DNA of 64,000 nt from Gemmatimonadaceae bacterium (GCA_036273715.1 DASUHB010000053.1:1-64000), one strand, 5' to 3'; numbered from the stretch's first letter, positions 1 through 8,911 are shown. Translations and numbers: made by a program. Notes: a model not told the origin generated them from the letters alone.

Positions 1-75
1 GGGCCGCGACTCCGTGAGCCGCACGGCTTCCCGCCGAAACTCCTCGCTATACGCCTTCGGTCCTCGCTTCTTCAT
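1..75 (-). CDS. Transposase OrfA N-terminus, IS3 family (partial)
   Basis: The minus strand from the ATG at 75 encodes 25 residues beginning MKKRGPKAYSEEF and continuing RREAVRL, the classic basic start of the IS3/IS2/IS150-type OrfA helix-turn-helix protein that binds the element ends. The gene is cut by the window edge, so the helix-turn-helix and the leucine zipper are not visible. A purine-rich aggaggtg sits 7-14 bases upstream of the ATG as a ribosome binding site. Whether the element is intact cannot be judged here. Confidence 0.65.
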   Translation of the reverse strand, partial: MKKRGPKAYSEEFRREAVRLTESRP

Positions 76-141
76 GCCACACCTCCTGCCTCGAATCTCT
101 ATCGAGGCGTTGGAGGTGTCCACTAAATCGGGGGAGCTTCA
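1..141 (-). mobile_element. End of an IS3-family insertion sequence (truncated by window edge)
   Basis: Read on the minus strand, a 25-codon reading frame typical of an IS3-family OrfA starts at 75 and runs off the window. Upstream of it is a GC-rich leader with a small inverted repeat (cctcgat...atcgagg). On the plus strand the stretch from about 112 to 141 reads gtggac-like sequence followed by ggggg and ends ...agcttca, which as a minus-strand end begins TGAAGC with the TG start usual for this family. The outer boundary at 141 is my inference; the other end, OrfB and the target duplication are outside the window. Confidence 0.6.
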
Positions 142-212
142 TTCTCCATAGCTCTTGGCATACTTGGCTTGGCCATCTACTTGCCCAAGATCCTATAACA
201 GGTGCCCGACCG

Positions 213-1334
213 TCACTCCGGTGGCGCCGCCGTGGTAAGCGACAGCGGGCGCGACATGTGCACGCCGCCATGCGCGCCAGCCATCCGCCGCTCGAGCCAC
301 AGCCCGTAGCGCGATAACGCGGCACTGCCACAGAAATAAATCCCGCCCACGAACACGAATGCCTCGGTATAGAATCCGAGCCAGCTCGGATCCTGCGCCG
401 CCGATCGCGCGGTGTTCAGCAGATCGAACAGCCCGATGATCACGATGAGGCTCGTGTCCTGAAAGAATCCGACCGCGATCGAGATGAACGACGGCAGCAC
501 CGTACGCAGGGCCTCGGGCAGGATGATGCGCTGCATCGTTTGCCACCAGCCGAGTCCTAACGCAAGGCCGGCGTCGAGCCGACGAGCCGGGACGAGCTGC
601 AACCCCGACCGCACCGCCTCGGCCAGGTACGCGGACGCAAACACGATCACGGCCGCCTGGGCCAGCGTCAGCTTGTCCACGCTCAAGCCGGTGGGCAGCG
701 CGAGCGGAAACACCAACACGGCCACGTAGAGCACGGCGATGAGCGGCACGCCGCGCACCACTTCGACGATGGCCGTCGCGGCCGCGCGCGGCAGCGGCCG
801 CCGCGACCGGCGGCCTAACGCAAGCAGGATGCCGATCGGAAAGCCGCCGGCCAGCCCGATGGCCGTGAGCATGATGGTCACCGGCAAGCCGCCCCACTGC
901 TGGGTCGGCACGACGCTCATGCCTAACCCGCCGCGCATGACGACGAACGCCAGCGCGAGTCCCGCGGCCCACGCCGCGAGAAGCCAGCGCGTCCAATACT
1001 TCGGGATGGCGGTGCAGACCACGAGCGCGACGAGCACCGCGGCCGCCAGCCCGGGACGCCACCGGAGGGCAGCAGGATACAGTCCGAAGAGAATGAAGCC
1101 GGCCTTGTGTCCGATGAACGCCCAACACGCTCCGCCGGCGGCGCGACGACAATCCGCAGGCGCGCCGGTCCACGTCGCCTGCACGATCGCCCACCGAACG
1201 AGCGGGACGACGATGGCCGCCGCCACCGCCGCAACGATCACCGTGACACCGGCGGCAGCCGGCGTCGCAACGCATCGGCGAACCGCAGTCGACACTGCAG
1301 ACGCGCGCGCGGTGCGGTGCATGCGTGCCGTCAC
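213..1334 (-). CDS. aapM: Amino-acid ABC transporter permease, AapM/BztC type
   Basis: Inner-membrane permease of a polar or general L-amino-acid importer. The N-terminal third carries a long extra hydrophobic region, as in AapM/BztC. The second half has the typical His/Glu/Gln/Arg permease core with the EAA-loop signature around GLALGLGWWQTMQRIILPEA, which docks the ATPase. The GTG at 1334 overlaps the stop of the upstream permease as GTGA, pointing to translational coupling; an ATG at 1322 is the alternative start. It is the last gene of the minus-strand operon. The length (about 370 residues) fits AapM. The matching ATPase is not adjacent and probably is the gene at 13233-13985. Confidence 0.85.
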   Translation of the reverse strand: MTARMHRTARASAVSTAVRRCVATPAAAGVTVIVAAVAAAIVVPLVRWAIVQATWTGAPADCRRAAGGACWAFIGHKAGFILFGLYPAALRWRPGLAAAVLVALVVCTAIPKYWTRWLLAAWAAGLALAFVVMRGGLGMSVVPTQQWGGLPVTIMLTAIGLAGGFPIGILLALGRRSRRPLPRAAATAIVEVVRGVPLIAVLYVAVLVFPLALPTGLSVDKLTLAQAAVIVFASAYLAEAVRSGLQLVPARRLDAGLALGLGWWQTMQRIILPEALRTVLPSFISIAVGFFQDTSLIVIIGLFDLLNTARSAAQDPSWLGFYTEAFVFVGGIYFCGSAALSRYGLWLERRMAGAHGGVHMSRPLSLTTAAPPE

Positions 1335-2428
1335 GAGAGTGCGGATCCGGTGCGCAGCAGGTGCGCGTTGTATCGCCCTAACGCCGCCGCCACGAGCAAG
1401 CTGAGCGACAGATACACCGCGATCATGATCAACATCGTCTCGATGCTGTGCCCCGTCTGGTTCCCGGCCGTGTTCAGGATGCTCACGACGTCCGGGAATC
1501 CGATGGCGACGGCCAGGCTCGAATTCTTGATGAGACTCACGCAGTTGGTCGCGAGGAGCGGGACCATCGCCCGCAGCGCCACGGGCATCACCACCAGCCG
1601 CAGCGTCTGCCAACGCGACATGCCTAACGCACCGGCCGCGTCGCGCTGGCCGCGCGGCACCGCGAGCACCGCGCCGCGCACCACCTCCGAGATGTGCGCG
1701 GACTGGTGGAGCACGAGCGCCGCCAAGAGCGCGGCCAGCTCGGGCGACAGCGTCACACCGCCGGCGAAATTGAACCCTCGCAGCTGCGCGACCGCGACGG
1801 CCGGCGGATGGACGGCCGCCGAGACGAGCGTCGCCACCCCAAGCACCGCGGGCGCGATCCACCCGCCTAACCGCCGCCGCAGCGCAAGCGCGATCACCGT
1901 GGCCGCGGCCAGCACGATCGTCCATCCGCCGATGGTCATCGCCGGCAAGACCAACCCGCGATCGGAGAGAAACACGCCGTGCAGCGGAGTCAGCGCGTGC
2001 TGCGGCGGGGGCAGCTCGTGCAAGCTCGCGGCGAGAAACAGCAGCAACAGGAGCAGCGGCGTGTTGCGCACGATCTCGACCGCCGCGCGGATCAATCCGC
2101 GCAACGCAGGATTGGGCGACAACCGCAGAATGCCGGCGATGAATCCGACGATGATGGCGAGCACGCATCCCAGCGCCGACACCAGCGCGGTGTTGAGCAG
2201 TCCGACGAGGATCGCTCGTCCGATACTATCAGCCGGCGAGAACGACAACCACCAGGTATCGCCGATCTCGAAATTGGCGGGATGCCCGAGGAACCCGAAG
2301 CCGAGCGTTAGACCACGTTGGGCGAGACTAACGCTGGTGTTGCGGGCCAGCCACCACACGACCACCGCCGTGAGGCCGAGGGCGGCCCCCTGGGCTATGG
2401 CGGCTCGGCGATCCGCGGCCGGCCGCAT
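1331..2428 (-). CDS. aapQ: Amino-acid ABC transporter permease, AapQ/BztB type
   Basis: Partner permease of the AapM-like protein. It has an N-terminal membrane helix (AQGAALGLTAVVVWWLA), a large region between helices, and a C-terminal permease core with the EAA motif around GALGMSRWQTLRLVVMPVALR. The ATG at 2428 overlaps the last base of the binding-protein stop (TAATG), and its own stop overlaps the next start, so the three transporter genes are tightly coupled. The length of 365 residues is normal for AapQ/BztB. By family knowledge the heterodimer forms the channel of a broad-range polar amino-acid importer; the actual substrate is not evident. Confidence 0.85.
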   Translation of the reverse strand: MRPAADRRAAIAQGAALGLTAVVVWWLARNTSVSLAQRGLTLGFGFLGHPANFEIGDTWWLSFSPADSIGRAILVGLLNTALVSALGCVLAIIVGFIAGILRLSPNPALRGLIRAAVEIVRNTPLLLLLLFLAASLHELPPPQHALTPLHGVFLSDRGLVLPAMTIGGWTIVLAAATVIALALRRRLGGWIAPAVLGVATLVSAAVHPPAVAVAQLRGFNFAGGVTLSPELAALLAALVLHQSAHISEVVRGAVLAVPRGQRDAAGALGMSRWQTLRLVVMPVALRAMVPLLATNCVSLIKNSSLAVAIGFPDVVSILNTAGNQTGHSIETMLIMIAVYLSLSLLVAAALGRYNAHLLRTGSALS

Positions 2429-3489
2429 TACCGGAACGGCGGCGAGTAGAGCAGCCCTCCGTCCGTCCACAGCTTGTTGAGCCCGCGATCGATGCCCAAC
2501 GGCGTCGCGGGTCCGAGGTTGCGGTCGAAGATGTCCTTGTAGTTGCCGACCTTCTCGATCACGTGCAGCGTCCACTGCGGATCGAGCCCCAGCCCATCGG
2601 TTGCGCCCGGCTCCAAGCCCAGAAAGCGGCGGATGGAAGGATCCGTGGTCTGCGCAAATTGCGCCGCGTTCTTCTGATCGATGCCGAACTCCTCGGCCTG
2701 CACCGTCGCGTGGAACACCCAGTTCACGATTTCCAACCACGCATCGTCGCCGGTGCGCATGACGGCGGCGATGGGCTCCTTCGAGATCCGGTCGGGCAGC
2801 ACCACATAGTCAGCCGGATGCTGCAACATGGTGCGTGTGGTGGCGAGCCCGGCGCCGTCCTGGCTGATGGCGTCGCACCGCCCGCCGGCAAGCGCGCCCA
2901 CCGCGGCGCGCAAATCTTCCATTACCACCGGATGAAACGTGATCTTGTTGCGCCGAGCGAAGTCGGTGAGGTTGAGCTCCGTGGTCGTGCCCTGCTGCAC
3001 ACAGATGGTGGCGCCGTCGAGCATGCTCGCCTTGGTCACCTTGGACGACTTGGCGACCAGAAAGCCCTGGCCATCGTAGAAATAGATGGGCCCGAAGTGA
3101 AAATGTTGTCGTAAGGCGCGGCTGCTCGTGATGGTGGTGCCGTTCACGAGCACATCCACCTCGCCCGACTGCAGCCCCGAAAAGCGCTGTTCCTGCGTGT
3201 ACGGAATGAACTGCACCTTGTCCGGATCGTCGAACAGCGCCACGCCTAACGCCCGACAGAAATCGACGTCGAAGCCGCGCCAGCGGCCGGCATCGTCCGG
3301 GGTGGCGAAGCCGGCGCCTTCGGTGATGCCGCATTTCACCGCGCCCCGCGCGCGGATGGCGCTGAGCGTGGGCGTAGCGCCGCCCCCGCCGGGCTCGTTA
3401 GGCGATGCGCCGGGCGCGCTCTCTGTACACGCCGCCAGCGCCGCGGCAACGCCCACCGCCGCCGCGAGTCGCTCGGCCCGCCGCCACAT
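2428..3489 (-). CDS. aapJ: Amino-acid ABC transporter substrate-binding protein, AapJ/BztA type
   Basis: Periplasmic solute-binding protein of SBP family 3, 353 residues. The N-terminus has a lipoprotein signal peptide with lipobox-like AALAAC, followed by a Ser/Gly/Pro linker. The mature part shows family hallmarks: RGAVKCGI, GFDVDFCRALGVALF, the ligand-pocket segment GTTTELNLTDFARRN, and a C-terminal GLGLDPQW / EKVGNY region as in AapJ. Its start at 3489 lies 20 bases after the cystathionine lyase stop. It is larger than ordinary glutamine-binding proteins, matching the Aap/Bzt branch. Specificity (polar, branched or modified amino acids) cannot be read from the sequence. Confidence 0.87.
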   Translation of the reverse strand: MWRRAERLAAAVGVAAALAACTESAPGASPNEPGGGGATPTLSAIRARGAVKCGITEGAGFATPDDAGRWRGFDVDFCRALGVALFDDPDKVQFIPYTQEQRFSGLQSGEVDVLVNGTTITSSRALRQHFHFGPIYFYDGQGFLVAKSSKVTKASMLDGATICVQQGTTTELNLTDFARRNKITFHPVVMEDLRAAVGALAGGRCDAISQDGAGLATTRTMLQHPADYVVLPDRISKEPIAAVMRTGDDAWLEIVNWVFHATVQAEEFGIDQKNAAQFAQTTDPSIRRFLGLEPGATDGLGLDPQWTLHVIEKVGNYKDIFDRNLGPATPLGIDRGLNKLWTDGGLLYSPPFR

Positions 3490-3509
3490 GCCTAACCGAG
3501 CGGCGCGCC

Positions 3510-4709
3510 TCACGACGCTCCGGCCGCCGACCGAAGCCGCTCGAACCCGCGCTCGAGATCGGCAATGAGATCGGTGGGATCCTCGAGCCCGATGTGCAAC
3601 CGAATGTACGGCCCGCCTCCAGCCGATTGCCACTGTGTCGCCGTGCGATACGGTCCCGGACGCATCGGGATCGCGAGACTCTCGAATCCACCGAAACTCA
3701 CGCCCTTCCCGAACAACTCGAGCGCGTCCAGCATCGCTTCCATCGCCGCCTTCGGCACAGGCGCCAGCGACACGCCGAACAGGCCGCTGGCGCCGGTGAA
3801 GTCGCGCGCCCACAGCGCATGCCCCGGGTCGGACGCGAGCGCCGGGTAATGCACGCGCGCTACCTCCGGCCGCGTGCACAGCCACTCCGCCACCGCCCGC
3901 GCGTTCCGATAGTGCCGGTCCATCCGCACGCCTAACGTGCGCAGCCCGCGCAGCGCGAGATACGCGTCGTCGCCGCCCACGCAATAGCCCAGCTCCGCCA
4001 CCGCCGATCGCACGCGCTCGTACAACTTCTCGGTTGTCGTGATGGTACCGAGCATTACATCGCTGTGGCCGCCGATGTACTTGGTGGCCGCCTGGATCGA
4101 CACATCGACGCCGCGCGCCAGCGCAGGGAAGAAGTACGGACTGGCCCACGTGTTGTCCATCACCACGACGATGCCGGCGTCGTGCGCCGCCGCCGCTATC
4201 GCGGGCACGTCCTGCACCTCGAACGTCATCGATCCCGGCGATTCGACGAACACCACCCGCGTCTCGGCCTCGAACAACGTGCGAATGTCCGCGCCGATCA
4301 ACGGATCATAGTACGTGGTCCGCACGCCGCGCTTGGGCAGCGTCGCATCGCAGAACTTGCGCGTCGATGCGTACGCCGTGTCCACCATGAGCACGTGGTC
4401 GCCGTGCTGCGTGAGCGCGTCGAGAGCGGTCGTCACCGCCGCCAACCCCGATGGCAAAAGCATTGCGCGATAGCCGCCTTCGACTGCAGCAATCGCCTCC
4501 TCGAGGGCGAATGTCGTCGGGGTGCCGAGCTGTCCATAACGCACGACATCGAAGCGCGTCGCCGGATTTCGCGAACGTTCGTACGTCGCCACGGTAGGGA
4601 AGAGAATCGTCGAAGCGCGATACACCGGCGGATTCACCGCGCCGTGCCGCTCCGATGGATCCCCGCCCGAATGCGTGAGCAGCGTGTCGATCGACTGACG
4701 CGTCGTCAT
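3510..4709 (-). CDS. metC: Cystathionine beta-lyase (PLP, Cys/Met metabolism)
   Basis: PLP-dependent enzyme of the Cys/Met metabolism family, 399 residues, most like the alphaproteobacterial MetC branch that cleaves cystathionine or other S-alkyl-cysteines to pyruvate, ammonia and a thiol. Visible hallmarks are the YGQLGTPTTFALEEAIA segment (residues 58-72), MDNTWASPYFF with the cofactor-binding Asp185, and SIQAATKYIGGHSD with the Schiff-base Lys210. It is placed between a TPR gene and the amino-acid importer, so it may act on an imported sulfur amino acid; that link is inference from the operon. The ATG at 4709 gives the normal family length. Confidence 0.88.
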   Translation of the reverse strand: MTTRQSIDTLLTHSGGDPSERHGAVNPPVYRASTILFPTVATYERSRNPATRFDVVRYGQLGTPTTFALEEAIAAVEGGYRAMLLPSGLAAVTTALDALTQHGDHVLMVDTAYASTRKFCDATLPKRGVRTTYYDPLIGADIRTLFEAETRVVFVESPGSMTFEVQDVPAIAAAAHDAGIVVVMDNTWASPYFFPALARGVDVSIQAATKYIGGHSDVMLGTITTTEKLYERVRSAVAELGYCVGGDDAYLALRGLRTLGVRMDRHYRNARAVAEWLCTRPEVARVHYPALASDPGHALWARDFTGASGLFGVSLAPVPKAAMEAMLDALELFGKGVSFGGFESLAIPMRPGPYRTATQWQSAGGGPYIRLHIGLEDPTDLIADLERGFERLRSAAGAS

Positions 4710-4720
4710 GCCTCAAGGTA

Positions 4721-4770
4721 CGGACGCGACGCGTCCGCGGAAGAGCCATGCGCGCACGTCATCGTGCGCG
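4721..4770. other. Two tandem hairpins in the operon spacer
   Basis: In the 77-base gap between the TPR gene and metC there are two perfect stems: cggacgc-gac-gcgtccg (4721-4737) and cgcgcacg-tcat-cgtgcgcg (4751-4770). Neither is followed by a T-run. They may stabilise the mRNA, pause polymerase, or act as weak attenuators inside the operon. Confidence 0.45.
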
Positions 4771-4786
4771 ATAGCCGGTGGTCCGC

Positions 4787-6187
4787 TCAGCTCGCACGCA
4801 GCGCGTCGGCACGATGTGCCGCGGCCGACGCGCCCGAGGCGCCCAACGCATCGAGCACCTGCGCGTACAGTCGCCAGCCCCAGATGTTGCGCGGCCGCTT
4901 CGTCGTGCGCTCGGCGAGCAGCTCATCAGCCACCGGGAGGCGGCGCGCCCGCCACGCCGCATCGATCAGCAGCTGCTCGAACAAATCCCGTTGGGCATGG
5001 CTGCCGCCGATGCGCTTGATCCGATCGCGCACCGGCGCGAGCAGATCGACCACGACGCCGTAGTCGCCGCGACGGTGCGCCACCACCGCGCGTGCAAGCG
5101 GCAAGCCGACGTCCGCCATTACCGTGGCTTCGGTGTGTTCACCAAGACGCGCGAACCGCTCGCACGACTCGATGAACTCGCCCACGCCCTGCGTATCACC
5201 CACTGCCGCGAGCGCCATGAGATAGTGCAGGTCGACGAACACGAGTGCATGGTCGTGCTGATGACCCCGGGCGCAGTCGGCGAGCTCGCGCCACCGCGAC
5301 CCGACGTCCACCCCCGCCTGCTCGAGACGCCACAGCAGCGACACCGCATTCGTCACATCGAGATACTCGTCCGTGGACACTCGGCGAATTTCGGCGTCGT
5401 AGAGGTCGAGGACCCTGTCGTGGCGGTCGAGATCGAGATGGTAGAGCGCCTCGTGCCAGCGCAGGTGCAGCGTGAAGTTGTTGCAGTGGCTCCAGTGCGG
5501 CGCGACGTCGCGAATCCACGTGAGGCCATCGCCTAACCGACCCTGCATTTCGGCCACGTGGGCGACGGCGTGCGCCGCCCAGATGTCGCTCGGGTTGATT
5601 TCGACGGCGCGACGCCCGGTGGATTCCGCGCGCGCGTAGTCGCCCGATTCCTCGAGCGCGTACGCGTGGCAGCCTAACACATAGCCGTAGCCCGGCATCT
5701 GCGGACCCCACGCCGGCAGCGCGCGCTCGATGGTGACCCGCATCCGCGCACTCTCGCCCAGGTACGACAGCACGAACTGCGACACGCGCAAAGCGATGAT
5801 GTCGAGAGGCGCGTGGTCCAACGCTGCGTCCCAGTGGTGCACGGCGCCGCGGAGGTCGCCGTTGCACCAGGCGTCCAGAGCCGCCACGTGCGACCGCTCG
5901 CGCGGCGCGAGCGCCGACGTGCGACCGGCCGCCCGGCAGGCGTTGTCGAGCGCGGTCGCGGCGAGCGCGAATCCCGCGCGCTTGCTCGACAGAAGATTGA
6001 AATAGCCGTCCATGCAATGCGCGAGCACGCAAGACGGGTCATCGGCCAGCACGGCATCGAGCCGCCCGCGCGCGTCGCTTCGCGCGCCGAGGTAGGCGTC
6101 GATGGCTGCGTCGAGCCCGCGCACGCTCTCCGGCGTCGCCGCGAGGACGGGTTGGCCGCGTGCATCGGCAAAATTCGCTCTCAGCAT
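4787..6187 (-). CDS. TPR-repeat protein of the TTC38 type
   Basis: A 466-residue alpha-helical protein without a signal peptide. Helical-pair repeats can be followed through the chain, for example YVLGCHAYALEESGDYARAE, RRAVEINPSDIWAAHAVAHVAEM and LHLRWHEALYHLDLDRHDRVLDLYD. The last segments match what I know of TTC38-like (tetratricopeptide repeat 38) proteins, which bacteria often carry near amino-acid or small-molecule catabolic genes and whose biochemical role is not defined. It sits between the desuccinylase-like gene and metC in the same operon. Its role here is unknown; a scaffold for the metabolic enzymes is only a guess. Confidence 0.75.
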   Translation of the reverse strand: MLRANFADARGQPVLAATPESVRGLDAAIDAYLGARSDARGRLDAVLADDPSCVLAHCMDGYFNLLSSKRAGFALAATALDNACRAAGRTSALAPRERSHVAALDAWCNGDLRGAVHHWDAALDHAPLDIIALRVSQFVLSYLGESARMRVTIERALPAWGPQMPGYGYVLGCHAYALEESGDYARAESTGRRAVEINPSDIWAAHAVAHVAEMQGRLGDGLTWIRDVAPHWSHCNNFTLHLRWHEALYHLDLDRHDRVLDLYDAEIRRVSTDEYLDVTNAVSLLWRLEQAGVDVGSRWRELADCARGHQHDHALVFVDLHYLMALAAVGDTQGVGEFIESCERFARLGEHTEATVMADVGLPLARAVVAHRRGDYGVVVDLLAPVRDRIKRIGGSHAQRDLFEQLLIDAAWRARRLPVADELLAERTTKRPRNIWGWRLYAQVLDALGASGASAAAHRADALRAS

Positions 6188-6242
6188 GGCGCGCCGCCGC
6201 GGTGAATGGTGCTGGTCCGCGTGACCATCGCGGGGCAGCGCG

Positions 6243-7232
6243 TCAGGCCGGCTCGGTGATCCAGTAGCGCACCACCGGATCGCCGGTGTTCACCACTTTG
6301 TGTGCCCACACCAGACCGGCCAGGCCGGCGCCCGGCGCGCGCACGCGCTCCACGACTTCGCCGAACACGTTGCAAATCTGCGCGACCTCCTGTCCTGCCG
6401 CGATGTCGTCGCCGACGCGCACGCCTAACCGAAGTAGCCCCGACTTCGACGCGCGCACCACCACACGGTCGCGGGCTGCGATCCGCGGGCCATTCGTCGG
6501 CCGCCCTCCGTCCAACATGCCGAGATGACGCATCACGTTGTCCGCACCCTCCATGTGGGTGCGGACATCCGTCTCATCGAGCGTGCCGTTGCCACCGCAC
6601 TCGGCGAGGATCGAGACGACGCCGTTGCGGCACGCCGAATGATTGAGCGAGCCCGCGAACGGGGGAATCGTGCCGCCGTCCGTGGCTAGTGAAATTAAGC
6701 GAGGCGTGAAGGCGCGCGCCAAGGCTTCGCCTTTTTCGTCGAGATCACGACGACCGGTGAGCGCATAGCCGGCGAACGGAAACAGCATCTCGCCCAGGTC
6801 CCCGGCATGGAAGTCGATGTGATACTGGGCCGCGCCGATCACCTCGCGCAGCAGCACATCGGCGAGGATCTCGGAAATGGATCCGTCGCGGCGGCCGGGA
6901 GCGATCCGGTTCAGGTTGAGTCCGTCGAGCGGTGAGACGAAGCCGGTGCGATGCTCGAACATGCGCATGTTGGACACGGGCACGCCGATCACGGCGCCGT
7001 GGAGCGTGTCGGGTTGGATCCCCTGCAACAGCCGCATCACGGCATCGATCGGCGCGTACTCGGCCGCGTGGACGCCGGCGGTGAAACAGAGTACCGGACC
7101 GTCTTCGCGACCGTTGATGAGGACGAGCGGCAACTGGATGGGGCCGCCCGGCGTCTCCCCGATGGCGAGCCAGCCGCGCGCTTTCTCTCCCGGCGCGGCG
7201 GTGATGTCGCGGATGCGAAGGGGAGCGCGCAT
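6243..7232 (-). CDS. Succinylglutamate desuccinylase/aspartoacylase family Zn hydrolase
   Basis: A 329-residue Zn-dependent amidohydrolase of the AstE/AspA family (M14-like fold). Ligands can be placed: GVHAAEY with His55 and Glu58, and HIDFHAGD with His142; the likely catalytic base is Glu211 in ILAECGGNG. The substrate-binding Asn/Arg pair sits in GLNLNR (106-109). The C-terminal 80 residues form the beta-barrel-like extension (RVVVRASKSGLLRL...). Family members remove acyl groups from N-acyl amino acids. It lies 4 bases downstream of the aminotransferase, so an N-acyl amino acid may be deacylated and then transaminated; the precise acyl donor is unknown. Confidence 0.82.
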   Translation of the reverse strand: MRAPLRIRDITAAPGEKARGWLAIGETPGGPIQLPLVLINGREDGPVLCFTAGVHAAEYAPIDAVMRLLQGIQPDTLHGAVIGVPVSNMRMFEHRTGFVSPLDGLNLNRIAPGRRDGSISEILADVLLREVIGAAQYHIDFHAGDLGEMLFPFAGYALTGRRDLDEKGEALARAFTPRLISLATDGGTIPPFAGSLNHSACRNGVVSILAECGGNGTLDETDVRTHMEGADNVMRHLGMLDGGRPTNGPRIAARDRVVVRASKSGLLRLGVRVGDDIAAGQEVAQICNVFGEVVERVRAPGAGLAGLVWAHKVVNTGDPVVRYWITEPA

Positions 7233-7236
7233 CGCC

Positions 7237-8445
7237 TCAGTTTGCGGCCGCGCCGGCGGCGGCGCCCGTGCCTAACGAATGGTATGCCGAGGCCAGGCGG
7301 CGTACGCCCTCGTCGATCTCGTCGAGCCCGGCGTGGCTGAACGCCACGCGGATGAATCGCCCGCGTTGATCGCCGCCGCCGTTGGCGAAGAATTTGCTGC
7401 CGGCGATCACGATCACGCCGGCGTCGGCGGCACGGCGCGCGAGCGCATCGCCGTCCACGCCGGCCGGCAGCGAGAGCCACAGATAGTAGCCGCCGTTAGG
7501 CGCCTGGAACGCGACCTCGGGCAGCTCGCGCTCGAACGCGCGCACCATCCGGTTGCGGTGCGCCCGATACGTCTCCTGGACGCGCGTCGTGTGCGCGTCC
7601 AGACGGCCGGCGCGGCAGAACTCGAGGATCACGCGCTGCGTAAGCGGGCAGGAGCCGGCGTCGGTCTTGAGCTGCGCCATGCGCGCCAACAGATCGGACG
7701 CGCCGGCGGCCCACCCCACGCGCAGCCCGGGCGCGAGCAGCTTGGAGAACGTGCCTAACTGAATCACCGCGCTGCCGTCGGCATCCAGCGACTTGAGCGA
7801 CGGCACGGAGTCTCCCTCGAAGCGCACTTTCCGGTAGGGGCTGTCTTCGACCAGCAGCACGCCGTAGCGGCGCGCCAGATCCACCAGGGCGCGCCGCCGT
7901 TCGAGCGGCATCGTCACCCCGGTGGGGTTGTGAAAGTCGGGCACGTTGTAGATGAACTTGGGCGCACGCCCGGCCGCGGCCGCGCGATCGAGCACGGTTG
8001 CGAGCGCATCGACGTCCATGCCGTTCGCATCTTGAGGCACTTCGACGAACGTCGCGCCGAAGCTGCGGATGATCGGGATTGCGCTGAAGTACGTGGGCAG
8101 CGTCACGACGACGGCATCGCCCTCATCGATCGTCAGTCGACACACCAGCTCGAGCGCGTGCTTGGCGCCGTTGGTCACCAGCACGTTCGACGCGTTCAGC
8201 GAAGCGCCGTCGGCGCGCATGTGATCTGCGATCCACTCGCGCAGCTCCGGCAATCCGGGTCGCGGCGCATACTGCAGCGTTTCAGCGCGGTATTCCGAGA
8301 GGGCGTCCCCGGCTTCGCTGGAGAGATCCGGCAGCACACCGGGGAAGGCGTGTCCGGAGTCGAATGCGATCGCGTCGGCCGGCGCGGACGTCGGCATGAC
8401 GGACGACAACTGCGTGGCGCGCCGCGCGAACGAGGCCGGTGGCAT
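7237..8445 (-). CDS. PLP-dependent aminotransferase, fold type I (2-aminoadipate/LysN-like)
   Basis: A 402-residue class I/II aminotransferase. It shows the N-terminal LQYAPRPGLPELREWI segment, TNGAKHALEL, the NPTG motif (173-176), the cofactor-binding VEDSPY, and LGTFSKLLAPGLRVGW with the Schiff-base Lys235, a pattern typical of the MocR/LysN/KAT-like group that transaminates aromatic, branched or aminoadipate substrates. No DNA-binding domain is fused. It is the first gene of the seven-gene minus-strand operon; just upstream lie a recognisable promoter and two copies of a palindrome also found near the GntR regulator. The ATG at 8445 is followed by a normal-length protein. Confidence 0.87.
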   Translation of the reverse strand: MPPASFARRATQLSSVMPTSAPADAIAFDSGHAFPGVLPDLSSEAGDALSEYRAETLQYAPRPGLPELREWIADHMRADGASLNASNVLVTNGAKHALELVCRLTIDEGDAVVVTLPTYFSAIPIIRSFGATFVEVPQDANGMDVDALATVLDRAAAAGRAPKFIYNVPDFHNPTGVTMPLERRRALVDLARRYGVLLVEDSPYRKVRFEGDSVPSLKSLDADGSAVIQLGTFSKLLAPGLRVGWAAGASDLLARMAQLKTDAGSCPLTQRVILEFCRAGRLDAHTTRVQETYRAHRNRMVRAFERELPEVAFQAPNGGYYLWLSLPAGVDGDALARRAADAGVIVIAGSKFFANGGGDQRGRFIRVAFSHAGLDEIDEGVRRLASAYHSLGTGAAAGAAAN

Positions 8446-8477
8446 CCCCGAAGCTCCGTGGTCAGAGTAAGGCTATT

Positions 8478-8529
8478 TGTACGGACAAAATATCGCCCTA
8501 ATATGTATGGACATAAAGGGCAGGGTCAA
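8478..8529 (-). promoter_or_regulatory. Promoter with two GntR-type operators upstream of the aminotransferase operon
   Basis: On the minus strand TTGACC (8524-8529) and CATATT (8500-8505) form a -35/-10 pair with an 18-base spacer. Two palindromes, TGTATGGACA (8504-8513, between the boxes) and TGTACGGACA (8478-8487, just past the expected start), share the frame TGT-N4-ACA. They are placed as repressor sites would be. A perfect version, TGTCCGGACA, occurs at 13998-14007 by the GntR gene's operon, so this regulator is the likely binder. This is inference from position and symmetry. Confidence 0.6.
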
Positions 8530-8681
8530 GAGTCAGGGAAGCGTCGCCTGAGCAGGCGACTGGGGGAAGAGGGAAGGGGAACGAGGGGAAGTTGAGGCCG
8601 CGCAGAGCCGGCTAACCAGCGCTCCTTACTATAGTATAGCGAGCCCGGCAGTGGCCCGGACGGCTGGGCGGATTTCTCGGG

Positions 8682-8714
8682 GGCGGTGGTGCGGGATTCC
8701 CCAACACACGATCT
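8682..8714. repeat. Imperfect direct repeat, copy 1
   Basis: This copy contains ggattccccaacacacgatct preceded by ggcggtggtgc. It closely matches 8981-9010 (ggatcccccaacacacggtct preceded by ggcggtgct) in the same orientation. The two copies flank the 41-bp inverted repeat. Confidence 0.6.
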
Positions 8715-8784
8715 AGGATAACACTGCCAGCGTTCTCCCCTCCTGAGCGAGTCGCTGCAATGCCGTTCCCCTCATGGCTTGCAT

Positions 8785-8911
8785 CTACGCTCATGAAGAC
8801 GCGGACACAGCAGGACACAACGGACACGACACGAGCAACACCAAGCCCTTTGATTTTTTGTCAGTGCTTTGTCCGTTGTGTCCTGTTGTGTCCGCGTCTT
8901 CATGAGCGTAG
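8785..8911. repeat. 41-bp near-perfect inverted repeat with 45-base loop
   Basis: The arm at 8785-8825 (starting ctacgctcatgaagacg) and the arm at 8871-8911 (ending cgtcttcatgagcgtag) are reverse complements with one mismatch. The loop contains a short T-run. Within each arm a ggacaca/ggacac unit is repeated. The structure is too long for an ordinary terminator and could be a fold-back element of MITE type or a bidirectional terminator. Confidence 0.8.

Noticed and set aside
1-141. A complete insertion sequence or prophage edge
   Set aside because: Only one end and 25 codons of OrfA are visible, so completeness cannot be claimed; no phage genes follow.
1107-2480. Long open frame opposite to the aapQ/aapM genes
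   Set aside because: It is an antisense shadow caused by high G+C; its product is rich in Arg/Ser/Ala and lacks motifs, whereas the minus-strand permeases are unmistakable.
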